Shown here one piece after another: positions 18,432 through 26,021 of a stretch of 64,000 nt of DNA (its first letter is position 1; each line of letters starts with the position of its first letter). The notes beneath the pieces were generated by a model that was not told the origin of the DNA, searched no databases, and saw nothing but the letters and a program-made list of their open reading frames with translations. The stretch is from the NCBI GenBank assembly GCA_025384855.1, contig JALAHT010000001.1, positions 434,001 through 498,000 on the forward strand, in the 5' to 3' direction. The DNA is from Luteirhabdus salina (GTDB taxonomy: Bacteria; Bacteroidota; Bacteroidia; Flavobacteriales; Flavobacteriaceae). Position numbers and translations under genes: made by a program.

Positions 18432-19253
18432 TTACTTACGAACAACTTTAAAGGTTTTGTTTGCACCGTCGATTGTAACGGTTGCAAGGTAAACACCGCT
18501 ATTTAAAGATGCAAGACTAATTGTTTCAGTATTGCTAGAAAGCGCTTTATTAATTACTTGCTGACCTAGTACGTTATGCAATTGTACATTCTGCATTGGT
18601 GCAGTAGCACGTAGCTCTAGATCGTTGTTTTGAGTAGTGAAGTAGTTAAAGTTGGCAAAAACCTCATCTTCAACACTAAGTCCCTGATCACCTGCTGCAA
18701 TAGCAGTATCTGGAGTTGCCTCAAAAGCAAAATCCTTAATTGTCATAATATTATCACCATTAACATCAGTATCCATACGGATCCATCCATAATGTGTATT
18801 ACCACTAAATTGGAAGGTTATTCCAAGGTATCCATCAGTTACGTCTCCACACCACTCACTGTTAGCGTAGTTACACCCGTAATAGTTTAGGTCACCTCGC
18901 TCGCCTGCGGTAGTGAAACTTTGACTTGAATCGATCATATCGCCTTCAGCCATCAATAATGGATATTGGAATCCACCTGAACTAAAGCCTACAAATGCCG
19001 CTCCAGCAGAATCTGCAAAAACGATAGCCGCATTACCACCAGCCAAATCTGCAGGATTAGCAGGACGAATTCTTGGAGTACCGTCACCAGTAATATCCAT
19101 TTCAAAATCGTCACCAACATTCAATACCTGATCAGGGTCGATATCTACATACTGAATCTGACCGTTAGCCTCAGCCACACCAAATGCTGCCGCTGACATA
19201 GCTCCATATTGCAATAATCTTTTAGACAATTTTTTTGAAGTAGTTTTTTTCAT
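18432..19253 (-). CDS. T9SS-sorted extracellular protein of unknown function
   Basis: A 273-residue protein with a long N-terminal export signal (basic KKTTSKKLSKR, then GAMSAAAFGVAEANGQ). A beta-rich middle follows, containing HYGWIRMDTD, and then a type A T9SS sorting domain (VQLHNVLGQQV, LNSGVYLATV, KTFKVVRK). Three cysteines lie within a ~16-residue stretch of the middle region. No enzyme motif is seen. The GWI-x-MD motif recurs in secreted Bacteroidota proteins that I cannot assign a role. Confidence 0.75.
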   Translation of the reverse strand: MKKTTSKKLSKRLLQYGAMSAAAFGVAEANGQIQYVDIDPDQVLNVGDDFEMDITGDGTPRIRPANPADLAGGNAAIVFADSAGAAFVGFSSGGFQYPLLMAEGDMIDSSQSFTTAGERGDLNYYGCNYANSEWCGDVTDGYLGITFQFSGNTHYGWIRMDTDVNGDNIMTIKDFAFEATPDTAIAAGDQGLSVEDEVFANFNYFTTQNNDLELRATAPMQNVQLHNVLGQQVINKALSSNTETISLASLNSGVYLATVTIDGANKTFKVVRK

Positions 19254-19351
19254 AATTTATAGGATTTAAGGTAAATGTTTTGCAGTTTTACCCATGTTTA
19301 TTTTCGTAAATATATTGAAAAGATTGCAAAAAGTATGAAAAAATTACAAGA

Positions 19352-19507
19352 ATGAATAAAAACAAAGATAAAAGGCAAAAATTTGACATGAATAACATTC
19401 CTATTGTAGGATCGCTAGGAATATTAGCATTAGGCGATATCGGATTTACGGCATGGAGAAAGGCTAAAGTGCTTCACAATCAAAAAAAAGAAAATGAAAA
19501 AGAATAA
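19352..19507 (+). CDS. 51-aa single-helix membrane protein overlapping the phosphodiesterase-TPR-sulfotransferase gene
   Basis: The open frame encodes a basic N-terminus (MNKNKDKRQK), a hydrophobic stretch (NNIPIVGSLGILALGDIGF) and a charged tail (NQKKENEKE). It overlaps the start of the next gene by 14 nt in a different frame, a common sign of translational coupling. I do not recognise a family. It is below the usual length cutoff for gene finding, so the call rests on overlap, composition and the otherwise empty 240-nt gap. Confidence 0.5.
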   Translation: MNKNKDKRQKFDMNNIPIVGSLGILALGDIGFTAWRKAKVLHNQKKENEKE

Positions 19508-22031
19508 ATTGCTTTTAATTGGCTGGGATGCCGCAGATTGGGATATTATATGGCCTTTGATTAAACAAGGTAAAATGCCAGCCTTGAAAAGTGTGATTGA
19601 AAGAGGCGTTTACGGTAATATGAGCACTATGAACCCTCCCTATTCCCCTATGTTATGGACTTCAGTTGCTACGGGAAAAACACCTGATAAACATGGAGTT
19701 CTAGGATTTATTGAAGTTACCCCGGACAAAAAAACCGTACGGCCGGTTACGACAACATCTCGAAAAACAAGAGCGCTTTGGAACATTTTCCACAACCAAG
19801 GTATGAAAAGCAATCTTGTAGGATGGTGGCCAAGCTTTCCCACCGAACCGATTAATGGCTACATTGTATCTGACAGATACCCTAAGACACACCGTGACCC
19901 AATGAAGCAAACGCCCATGAGTGCAAATTCAATTCATCCGTGGGAAAATAAAGATGAATTCAAGGGGCTACGGATGTTCCCTTTTGAAATTACGGAAGCG
20001 CACTTATATCCATTCGTTCCACGTGCGCATGATGTTGATCAGGAAAACCATAAGGGGCTTAATGCGATTGGTAAAATCGTATCGGAAAACACTTCATTAC
20101 ATAATGCGGCAACACGGTTGTTGAGAACTAGCGAGTGGGATTTTATGGCGATATATCATGACATGATCGACCACTTTTGCCATAGTTTCATGAAGTATCA
20201 CCCACCAAAACTACCTACTGTAAAACAAGAAAATTATAATCTTTTCAAAGAGGCGGTAACTGGTTCGTATCGCTTTCAAGACATGATGCTGGAACGCACC
20301 CTTCAACTTATTGATGAGGACACAACAATAATCATCATGTCGGACCACGGTTTTGAATCAGGCGAAAAGCGAATCCTCGAAATGCCGAAAGTACAAGCAG
20401 CACCCTCCCTAGAACATCGTCAGTTTGGGATGTTCGTGGCAGCTGGACCCAATATCAAAAAGAATCAAAAAGTTTTTGGAATGGGACTAATCGACGTTGC
20501 ACCAACAATTCTTCATCATTATGGACTTCCAATCGGAAAAGACATGGATGGGAAGGTGATTTTGGATATTTTCAAAGAACCAGGCGAGCCTAAGTATATC
20601 GATAGCTGGGATAAAAAAGAAGGTGATTTTGCTGATTTAGATCTTTCAAACGCCGAAACCGACCCCTTGTCCGACGAAGAAACCATGCAACAGCTTGTTG
20701 AGTTGGGATATGTGGAAAAACTTGATGAAAAGTATGAAAAGGCCATTAAAAAAACCAGAATTGACCTTAAACATAATCTAGCGCGAGTCTATCTTGGCAA
20801 AAAAGACCTAGCAAACGCCAAAATACCGCTCTTGGAACTTTTAAAGGAAGAGGACGATATCGATAAAGCTCCATTTTATATGGACTTAATTAGTATCGCT
20901 ATAATGGAGAAAGAATTTGAGACAGCTCATGAGTATCTTGGTTTGGTTAAAGATTCTGACACCGAAATTAAATACAATTTGAAATTTACCGAAGCTAAGA
21001 TCTTGGAAGAAATAGGCAGGCCAAAAGAAGCTTTAAAAATTCTTGAAGATGATCGTAAACGCAATGAATCGGGTCAAGTGTTGTTTCGAATCGGAAAACT
21101 GCACTTTCAATTGGGTGAATTTGAAAAAGCACGAGATATACTAGAAGAGGCTATTGAAAAAGAACCACAAAAAGCCGTTTTTTATACGGCATTAGCAGAT
21201 ACTCTAGTCCAATTAGAAGAGTATGAAGATGCCGCAAATTATGCATTGACGAGTATCGAATTAGTGAAATTTTTTCCTAAAGCACATTACGTATTGGGAC
21301 AAGCCTTAGAAGGTATGGGAGACTTGGAAAACGCGAAGATAGCATTCGAAATGGCTTCCAAATTAAAACCAAAAGAATTTCATCAAGCTGAACAATCACT
21401 AGAAAATGTAATTGAAAAACTAGAACTCGATATCGAGTTTGAGGATAAGGTCTCAAACGTATATCGCAAAAATCAAATTACAGTGGTATCAGGACTGCCT
21501 CGATCAGGAACTTCCTTAATGATGCAGATGTTAGATAAAGGCGGAGTGGATATTCTTCAAGACGAAAAACGAGAAGCGGATGTTTCGAATCCTAAAGGAT
21601 ATTACGAATACGAACCCGTAATGTCTCTATATAAAGACAATTCATGGTTGTCTGATGCTCAGGATAAGGGATTGAAAGTCGTTGCTCCCTTGTTAAAGCA
21701 TCTAGATAAAAAGTTTCGATATAAGATTATTTTTATGAATCGCGATCTCAATGAAGTTATTCAATCGCAACAAAAAATGATTGGTAAAAAAACTGAAGAA
21801 TTCCCCGTAACCCTATTTAACAAATATCAAAAAATGCTATCCAATGTAAACATTTGGAATAAGCAGGAACCCGGTGTAGAAATTCTTTATGTAAATTACA
21901 CGAAAGTGTTGAATAATCCAAAGCCGGTATTGGAACGAATTGAACGGTTTTTAGGCATTAGCTTAGATAAAGAAGCTATGAAAAACTGTATTGACACATC
22001 ACTCTATCGAAATCGAGTAGAATCTGAATAG
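19494..22031 (+). CDS. Three-domain protein: type I phosphodiesterase/alkaline phosphatase - TPR - sulfotransferase
   Basis: An 845-residue protein with no signal peptide. Residues ~1-370 look like the alkaline phosphatase/NPP superfamily: IGWDAADWD metal site, YSPMLWTSVATG with a likely Ser51 nucleophile, HDMIDHFCH, and SDHGFESG near 283. Residues ~400-640 are helical tetratricopeptide repeats (for example AVFYTALADTLVQLEEYEDAA). Residues ~660-845 are a sulfotransferase domain with the PAPS-binding loop GLPRSGTS. A cytoplasmic enzyme acting on a phosphorylated or sulfated metabolite or lipid is plausible, but the substrate cannot be read. A strong terminator follows. Confidence 0.78.
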   Translation: MKKNKLLLIGWDAADWDIIWPLIKQGKMPALKSVIERGVYGNMSTMNPPYSPMLWTSVATGKTPDKHGVLGFIEVTPDKKTVRPVTTTSRKTRALWNIFHNQGMKSNLVGWWPSFPTEPINGYIVSDRYPKTHRDPMKQTPMSANSIHPWENKDEFKGLRMFPFEITEAHLYPFVPRAHDVDQENHKGLNAIGKIVSENTSLHNAATRLLRTSEWDFMAIYHDMIDHFCHSFMKYHPPKLPTVKQENYNLFKEAVTGSYRFQDMMLERTLQLIDEDTTIIIMSDHGFESGEKRILEMPKVQAAPSLEHRQFGMFVAAGPNIKKNQKVFGMGLIDVAPTILHHYGLPIGKDMDGKVILDIFKEPGEPKYIDSWDKKEGDFADLDLSNAETDPLSDEETMQQLVELGYVEKLDEKYEKAIKKTRIDLKHNLARVYLGKKDLANAKIPLLELLKEEDDIDKAPFYMDLISIAIMEKEFETAHEYLGLVKDSDTEIKYNLKFTEAKILEEIGRPKEALKILEDDRKRNESGQVLFRIGKLHFQLGEFEKARDILEEAIEKEPQKAVFYTALADTLVQLEEYEDAANYALTSIELVKFFPKAHYVLGQALEGMGDLENAKIAFEMASKLKPKEFHQAEQSLENVIEKLELDIEFEDKVSNVYRKNQITVVSGLPRSGTSLMMQMLDKGGVDILQDEKREADVSNPKGYYEYEPVMSLYKDNSWLSDAQDKGLKVVAPLLKHLDKKFRYKIIFMNRDLNEVIQSQQKMIGKKTEEFPVTLFNKYQKMLSNVNIWNKQEPGVEILYVNYTKVLNNPKPVLERIERFLGISLDKEAMKNCIDTSLYRNRVESE

Positions 22032-22052
22032 TACAATTTCCTAAAATAGCGG

Positions 22053-22087
22053 GAAGCGAAGACGACCATGTCTTCGCTTCTTTTTTT
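22053..22087 (+). terminator. Terminator after the phosphodiesterase-TPR-sulfotransferase gene
   Basis: Perfect 11-bp stem GAAGCGAAGAC (22053-22063) / GTCTTCGCTTC (22070-22080) with a 6-nt loop, then seven T. Confidence 0.93.
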
Positions 22088-22107
22088 AATCCTAATCCCT
22101 TTTCATG

Positions 22108-22115
22108 TATTTTTG
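22108..22115 (+). promoter_or_regulatory. Polyprenyl synthase promoter -7 box
   Basis: TATTTTTG matches TAnnTTTG exactly and ends 10 nt before the ATG at 22126. No clear -33 TTG is seen. Confidence 0.5.
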
Positions 22116-22125
22116 GGAACAATAG

Positions 22126-23103
22126 ATGAAAATCACCTCACAAATACGATTGCCCATCGATGCCGAGATGGAATTGTTTGAAAAGAAATTTTCAAATTCC
22201 ATGTCGTCGCAAGTAGCGTTGCTAAATCGAATCACTCATTATGTCGTAAATCGAAAGGGAAAGCAAATGCGCCCCATGTTTGTCTTTCTCATTGCCAAAA
22301 TGCTGGGCAATGGTGAAGTGAAAGAACGAACCTATCGCGGCGCCAGCGTCATTGAACTTATCCATACCGCAACCTTGGTCCATGATGATGTGGTAGACGA
22401 TAGTAACCAAAGACGTGGTTTCTTCTCACTAAATGCGCTCTGGAAAAACAAGATTGCAGTCTTGGTGGGCGATTATCTGCTTTCAAAAGGGTTGCTACTA
22501 TCAATCGATAATGACGATTTCGATTTGCTGAAAATCATATCGGTGGCAGTTCGCGAGATGAGTGAAGGCGAATTGCTTCAAATTGAAAAGGCGCGTCGAT
22601 TAGACATTACCGAAGACGTGTACTTCGATATCATTCGACAGAAAACAGCCACGCTAATCGCAGCCTGTTGCGCTATGGGTGCGCAATCGGTATATGCTTC
22701 GGAAGAAGCGGTAGAACAAATGCGGCATTTTGGCGAACTCATCGGGATTGCCTTTCAAATTAAAGATGACCTGTTCGATTATGGTGAAGAAAAAATCGGA
22801 AAACCAACCGGTATCGATATCAAGGAACAAAAAATGACCCTTCCGCTTATTCATACCCTGAACACCGTTTCGGACAAAGACCGTAGATGGCTTATCAATT
22901 CCGTAAAAAACCATAACAAAGACAAACAGCGAGTAAAAGAAGTTATTCAGTTTGTGAAGGATAACGGCGGATTGGAATATGCAGTTTCAAAAATGAAGGA
23001 ATATCAAGCGAAAGCCATGGCATTGCTTCAACCCTATCCAAAATCGCCATACAAAGATTCGCTCGAATTGATGGTGAATTATGTGATCGATAGGAAGAAG
23101 TAG
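22126..23103 (+). CDS. Polyprenyl diphosphate synthase (octaprenyl/heptaprenyl type)
   Basis: The 325-residue trans-prenyltransferase has the first aspartate-rich motif DDVVDD (87-92) and the second DDLFD (214-218), plus KGKQMRP near the N-terminus for IPP binding. Such enzymes make the side chain of menaquinone from FPP and IPP. Product length cannot be read reliably from sequence. Its own promoter and the preceding terminator make it a separate transcript. Confidence 0.9.
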   Translation: MKITSQIRLPIDAEMELFEKKFSNSMSSQVALLNRITHYVVNRKGKQMRPMFVFLIAKMLGNGEVKERTYRGASVIELIHTATLVHDDVVDDSNQRRGFFSLNALWKNKIAVLVGDYLLSKGLLLSIDNDDFDLLKIISVAVREMSEGELLQIEKARRLDITEDVYFDIIRQKTATLIAACCAMGAQSVYASEEAVEQMRHFGELIGIAFQIKDDLFDYGEEKIGKPTGIDIKEQKMTLPLIHTLNTVSDKDRRWLINSVKNHNKDKQRVKEVIQFVKDNGGLEYAVSKMKEYQAKAMALLQPYPKSPYKDSLELMVNYVIDRKK

Positions 23104-23156
23104 AGGAAGCAGTAGGCTGTAGGCTTTAAGCGTTATGCGATAGGTTATGGGCTATA

Positions 23157-23186
23157 GGTTATTGGTTATTGGTTATTGGTTATTGG
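23157..23186 (+). repeat. Heptanucleotide tandem repeat (GGTTATT)4
   Basis: Four exact 7-nt units plus GG, preceded by looser related words (TAGGCTG, TAGGTTATGGG). It lies just after the polyprenyl synthase stop. Confidence 0.95.
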
Positions 23187-23220
23187 AAACCAAAAAATCT
23201 CCATTTCATATTCAAAAATC

Positions 23221-23276
23221 ACACTTTGCCTCTTTGCTGCATTGCTCCTTTGTTGCTTTGTTACTTTGCTCCTTTG
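23221..23276 (+). repeat. Imperfect 8-nt tandem repeat (consensus nnnCTTTG, 7 units)
   Basis: Seven consecutive 8-nt units each end in TTTG or ATTG (for example CTCCTTTG twice, TTGCTTTG, TTACTTTG). The 8-nt period differs from the 7-nt arrays on both sides. Confidence 0.8.
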
Positions 23277-23311
23277 CCCCCATCCTTCTCCTTCACAACC
23301 ACCTATCCACT

Positions 23312-23360
23312 CCAGACTCCAGACTCCAGACTTCAGACTCCAGACTTCAGACTTCAGACT
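23312..23360 (+). repeat. Heptanucleotide tandem repeat ([C/T]CAGACT)7
   Basis: Seven consecutive 7-nt units differ only at the first base. Together with the two arrays before it, this fills most of the 342-nt gene-free stretch 23104-23445. The remainder holds the sigma gene promoter. Confidence 0.95.
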
Positions 23361-23385
23361 AATTTCACTTTTTTTCACCCCTCAG

Positions 23386-23411
23386 GCAACCATTTTGTCA
23401 TATCTTCCGTC
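23386..23411 (+). promoter_or_regulatory. Candidate ECF-type promoter of the sigma factor operon
   Basis: GCAACC (23386-23391) and CGTC (23408-23411) are 16 nt apart, the form of extracytoplasmic-function sigma promoters (-35 AAC, -10 CGTC). Placed 35 nt upstream of a sigma gene, it suggests positive autoregulation. This is inference from pattern only. Confidence 0.5.
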
Positions 23412-23445
23412 TATATAAATAGAAGGCCCAAACGGCAGCGCGTTT

Positions 23446-24012
23446 ATGAAACTAATTTCATTACATAAAAACTATGCTTCCCTGATCAAAAAGGCGAAGA
23501 AGGACAATCGAAAAGCTCAGCACGCTATTTTTGAATTGTTCGCGCCGAAGATGAAAAGCGTATGCCGACAATACATGAAGGATGAACAGGAGGCAGAGGA
23601 TGTAATGCTGAAAGGTTTTCAAAAGGTCTTTACCCGGTTGGATTCCTTTTCGGGTGAAGGGAGTTTCGAAGGTTGGATTCGTAGAATTATGGTCTATGAA
23701 AGCATCGATGCCCTTCGCAAGCGGAAAGATGAAGTAATGAAGGACGAGGATATTCTCATTAATTCTTTAGATCATGCGCAAAAACCAAGCGATGCATTAG
23801 AGGTTGAAGATTTGCAGCGTTTGATAGACGCCTTACCCAGTGGATACAAAGCTGTTTTTATCCTCTACGTAGTGGAAGGATACAAACATAGCGAGATCGC
23901 TGAAATGTTGGGAATTTCCGAAGGCACTTCAAAATCGCAATTGTCTAAGGCCCGACAGCAATTACAGGAATGGGTACACCACCAAAACAAAACAAGCTAT
24001 GGAACGAAATAA
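23446..24012 (+). CDS. ECF-type RNA polymerase sigma factor
   Basis: The 188-residue protein has sigma region 2 (EDVMLKGFQKVFTRLDSF, GSFEGWIRRIMVYESIDALRKRK) and region 4 (LPSGYKAVFILYVVEGYKHSEIAEMLGISEGTSKSQLSKARQ, a helix-turn-helix), joined by a short linker. There is no region 1 or 3. It overlaps the next gene by 14 nt, and that gene looks like a membrane anti-sigma factor. The promoter form upstream suggests it transcribes its own operon. Confidence 0.9.
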   Translation: MKLISLHKNYASLIKKAKKDNRKAQHAIFELFAPKMKSVCRQYMKDEQEAEDVMLKGFQKVFTRLDSFSGEGSFEGWIRRIMVYESIDALRKRKDEVMKDEDILINSLDHAQKPSDALEVEDLQRLIDALPSGYKAVFILYVVEGYKHSEIAEMLGISEGTSKSQLSKARQQLQEWVHHQNKTSYGTK

Positions 24013-24766
24013 TAATATAGAAGAACAACTAAAGACGGCTTTCGAATCGCGAGAGCTACAGCCGAGCGATACGGCTTGGGAGCGCATGGAAGAAATGCTG
24101 GGCAAACCCAAAAAGCGTCGTAACCTAAAGCCCTTTCGGTATTTGGCAGCCGCCTGTTTAGTGGGGTTCTTATTACTGACGCCCTGGATCTTTTCAGATA
24201 CAACAGAAGTTTCCAACGATGCCTTGGTTGAAGAAAACAATGCGTCACCTGAAGAACAGAAACTTCAACCAATTGCTCCGATAGAAATGGTTTCAGAAAA
24301 AGAGGAAACCCAACCTGAAACACAGCTAGCAGAAGTTGAAAAGCAGTCAAATGAGGAGCGTCCAGAGAAGGCTTCTTCACCTATAAAAAAGACAGCGATT
24401 CAGGACAATACAACCGATAAAACCGAAGCAACTATTGCGAAAGTGGAAACAAAGGAACAAATACAAAAGATAGCACCTGAAAATCCCATGGATAAAAAAA
24501 TTCAGGAAACAGCGAAAAAAGTGCAGGCACTGGCAGAAGCAAATCCTAGCATCACCGCTGACGATATCGATAAATTGTTGGCCGAAGCCCAAGCCGAATT
24601 AGCCACACAGCGAATCTTGGATGCCAACACCCAAAAAGTAGATGCGGCCGCGCTACTATTGGATGTCGAGCTTGAACTAGAACGAAGCTTTCGGGAAAAA
24701 GTATTCGACGCTTTAGGCGATGGCTTTCAAAAAATCAGGACAGCCATGGCTGAACGAAACAACTAA
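23999..24766 (+). CDS. Candidate transmembrane anti-sigma factor with charged extracytoplasmic domain
   Basis: The 255-residue protein has a ~45-residue cytoplasmic N-terminus (EEQLKTAFESRELQPSDTAWERMEEML), a membrane helix at about 47-65 (RYLAAACLVGFLLLTPWIF) and a ~190-residue Glu/Lys/Gln-rich periplasmic part with coiled-coil character. The N-terminal segment resembles those of Bacteroidota anti-sigma proteins. The 14-nt overlap with the sigma gene supports the pairing. No protease-cleavage or zinc motif is visible, so the role is inferred from context. Confidence 0.6.
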   Translation: MERNNNIEEQLKTAFESRELQPSDTAWERMEEMLGKPKKRRNLKPFRYLAAACLVGFLLLTPWIFSDTTEVSNDALVEENNASPEEQKLQPIAPIEMVSEKEETQPETQLAEVEKQSNEERPEKASSPIKKTAIQDNTTDKTEATIAKVETKEQIQKIAPENPMDKKIQETAKKVQALAEANPSITADDIDKLLAEAQAELATQRILDANTQKVDAAALLLDVELELERSFREKVFDALGDGFQKIRTAMAERNN

Positions 24767-24786
24767 CATCATTCATTCATCAATCA

Positions 24787-24840
24787 AGTGTATGGCAGTC
24801 TGCCCAGTCGGGTCGATTGGGTAGGATTGCTATACGCACT
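24787..24840 (+). other. Stable intergenic RNA hairpin in the sigma operon
   Basis: Three stacked stems form one hairpin: AGTG/CACT (24787-24790, 24837-24840), TATGGCA/TGCTATA (24791-24797, 24828-24834) and CTGCCCA/TGGGTAG (24800-24806, 24818-24824), with an 11-nt apical loop. No T-run follows, so it is not a standard terminator. It lies 20 nt after the anti-sigma gene and 14 nt before the barrel gene start. It may be an mRNA-stability, processing or translation element. Confidence 0.6.
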
Positions 24841-24854
24841 AAAATCAAATCATT

Positions 24855-25913
24855 ATGAAAATCATTACACTATGTACCATCATGTCGCTCTGGCTTTTAT
24901 CGGCCGTTGGCGTTCTTGCACAGGAAACCAATGCAGAGCAGATAGAAATGCTTCAGGCCTTACGTGAGGAAATCGTTTCCGAAGAAAAAGAAGCCCTCAA
25001 GGAAGAAGTTGAGAATATCCAGCAACGACTGGAAAACGAACAACTATCCTACGAAGAAGCCGAAAACCTCAAAAAAGAGGCAGCACAAAAAAGAGCATTG
25101 AATATTGAAAATCGTTTAGCCATCGTCGATAATAAAATAGCGCTGTTAGAGCGCAATGCTGAAGAAGAAACCTACTCCGACGATGACGACCGTGTAGTGT
25201 TGCGGATAGGTTCTGACGATGATGACGATACCTTTATCTTTTTAGGAAAGAAAAATAAAGAGCGAAAGTATGACCGACGCACTACCAGTGATTTTGTACT
25301 AGCGGTCGGTTTCAACAACATTATAACCGAAGGACAGTCGCTGAACGATAGCGATTTCAAACTCGGAGGAAGCCGATTTGCTGAATTGGGTTGGGCATGG
25401 AAAACCCGTGTGTTTAAAAACTCGAACTGGCTCCGTGTAAAATATGGATTTTCCTTTCAGTTCAATGGGTTGAAGCCAACGGATAACCGCTATTTTGTCG
25501 ATATGGGAGATCAAACCGTTTTGGAGGAATTTCCTGTCGAATTGGACAAATCAAAATTCCGTATGGATAACCTCGTTATTCCTATTCACTTTGAAATAGG
25601 GCCGTCCAAGAAGATTGAAAAGGACACCTATTTCCGATATTCCACCCGCGATCAGATTAAGTTTGGATTTGGTGGATATGCCGGAATCAAATTGGGAGCC
25701 CGTCAAAAATTGAAGTATGAGGAAGACGGCCAAGATATCAAGGAAAAGCTGAAAGGCGGTTACAATACCAACAACTTTATTTATGGCGTAAGTGCTTATC
25801 TTGGATGGCGCGACACCGCTCTGTATGTGAAGTATGACCTCAATCCTATTTTTAAGGATAATCCAGTAGAACAACGGAATATTTCACTCGGACTTCGATT
25901 CGATATGGACTAA
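24855..25913 (+). CDS. Exported protein with N-terminal coiled coil and barrel-like C-terminus
   Basis: A 352-residue protein with a signal peptide ending VLAQ. Residues ~27-100 form a highly charged coiled coil. Two acidic patches follow (SDDDD and SDDDDDTF, near 115-130). The last ~210 residues have alternating amphipathic strands ending LGLRFDMD, as in outer-membrane barrels. It is the third gene behind the sigma and candidate anti-sigma genes. The periplasmic coiled coil could contact the charged anti-sigma domain or peptidoglycan; that is speculation. No named family recognised. Confidence 0.65.
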   Translation: MKIITLCTIMSLWLLSAVGVLAQETNAEQIEMLQALREEIVSEEKEALKEEVENIQQRLENEQLSYEEAENLKKEAAQKRALNIENRLAIVDNKIALLERNAEEETYSDDDDRVVLRIGSDDDDDTFIFLGKKNKERKYDRRTTSDFVLAVGFNNIITEGQSLNDSDFKLGGSRFAELGWAWKTRVFKNSNWLRVKYGFSFQFNGLKPTDNRYFVDMGDQTVLEEFPVELDKSKFRMDNLVIPIHFEIGPSKKIEKDTYFRYSTRDQIKFGFGGYAGIKLGARQKLKYEEDGQDIKEKLKGGYNTNNFIYGVSAYLGWRDTALYVKYDLNPIFKDNPVEQRNISLGLRFDMD

Positions 25914-25937
25914 CCAATCCTTTTTTTAAGTGTTTCG

Positions 25938-25968
25938 AAATGCTGTTTCTTAAGAAGCAGCATTTTTT
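25938..25968 (+). terminator. Terminator of the sigma operon
   Basis: Twelve-bp stem AAATGCTGTTTC (25938-25949) / GAAGCAGCATTT (25954-25965), one G-U pair, loop TTAA, then T6. Confidence 0.92.
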
Positions 25969-26021
25969 GTTATCTTCTACTCTTGAAATGTTATTTTTAC
26001 AGCTTCAACCCATAGCACTTC

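Noticed and set aside
19254-19351. Additional coding frame between the T9SS protein and the 51-codon gene
   Set aside because: AT-rich, with no sizeable open frame; it most likely holds divergent promoters.
23157-23360. CRISPR-like array
   Set aside because: Units are only 7-8 nt with no spacers, and no cas genes are present.
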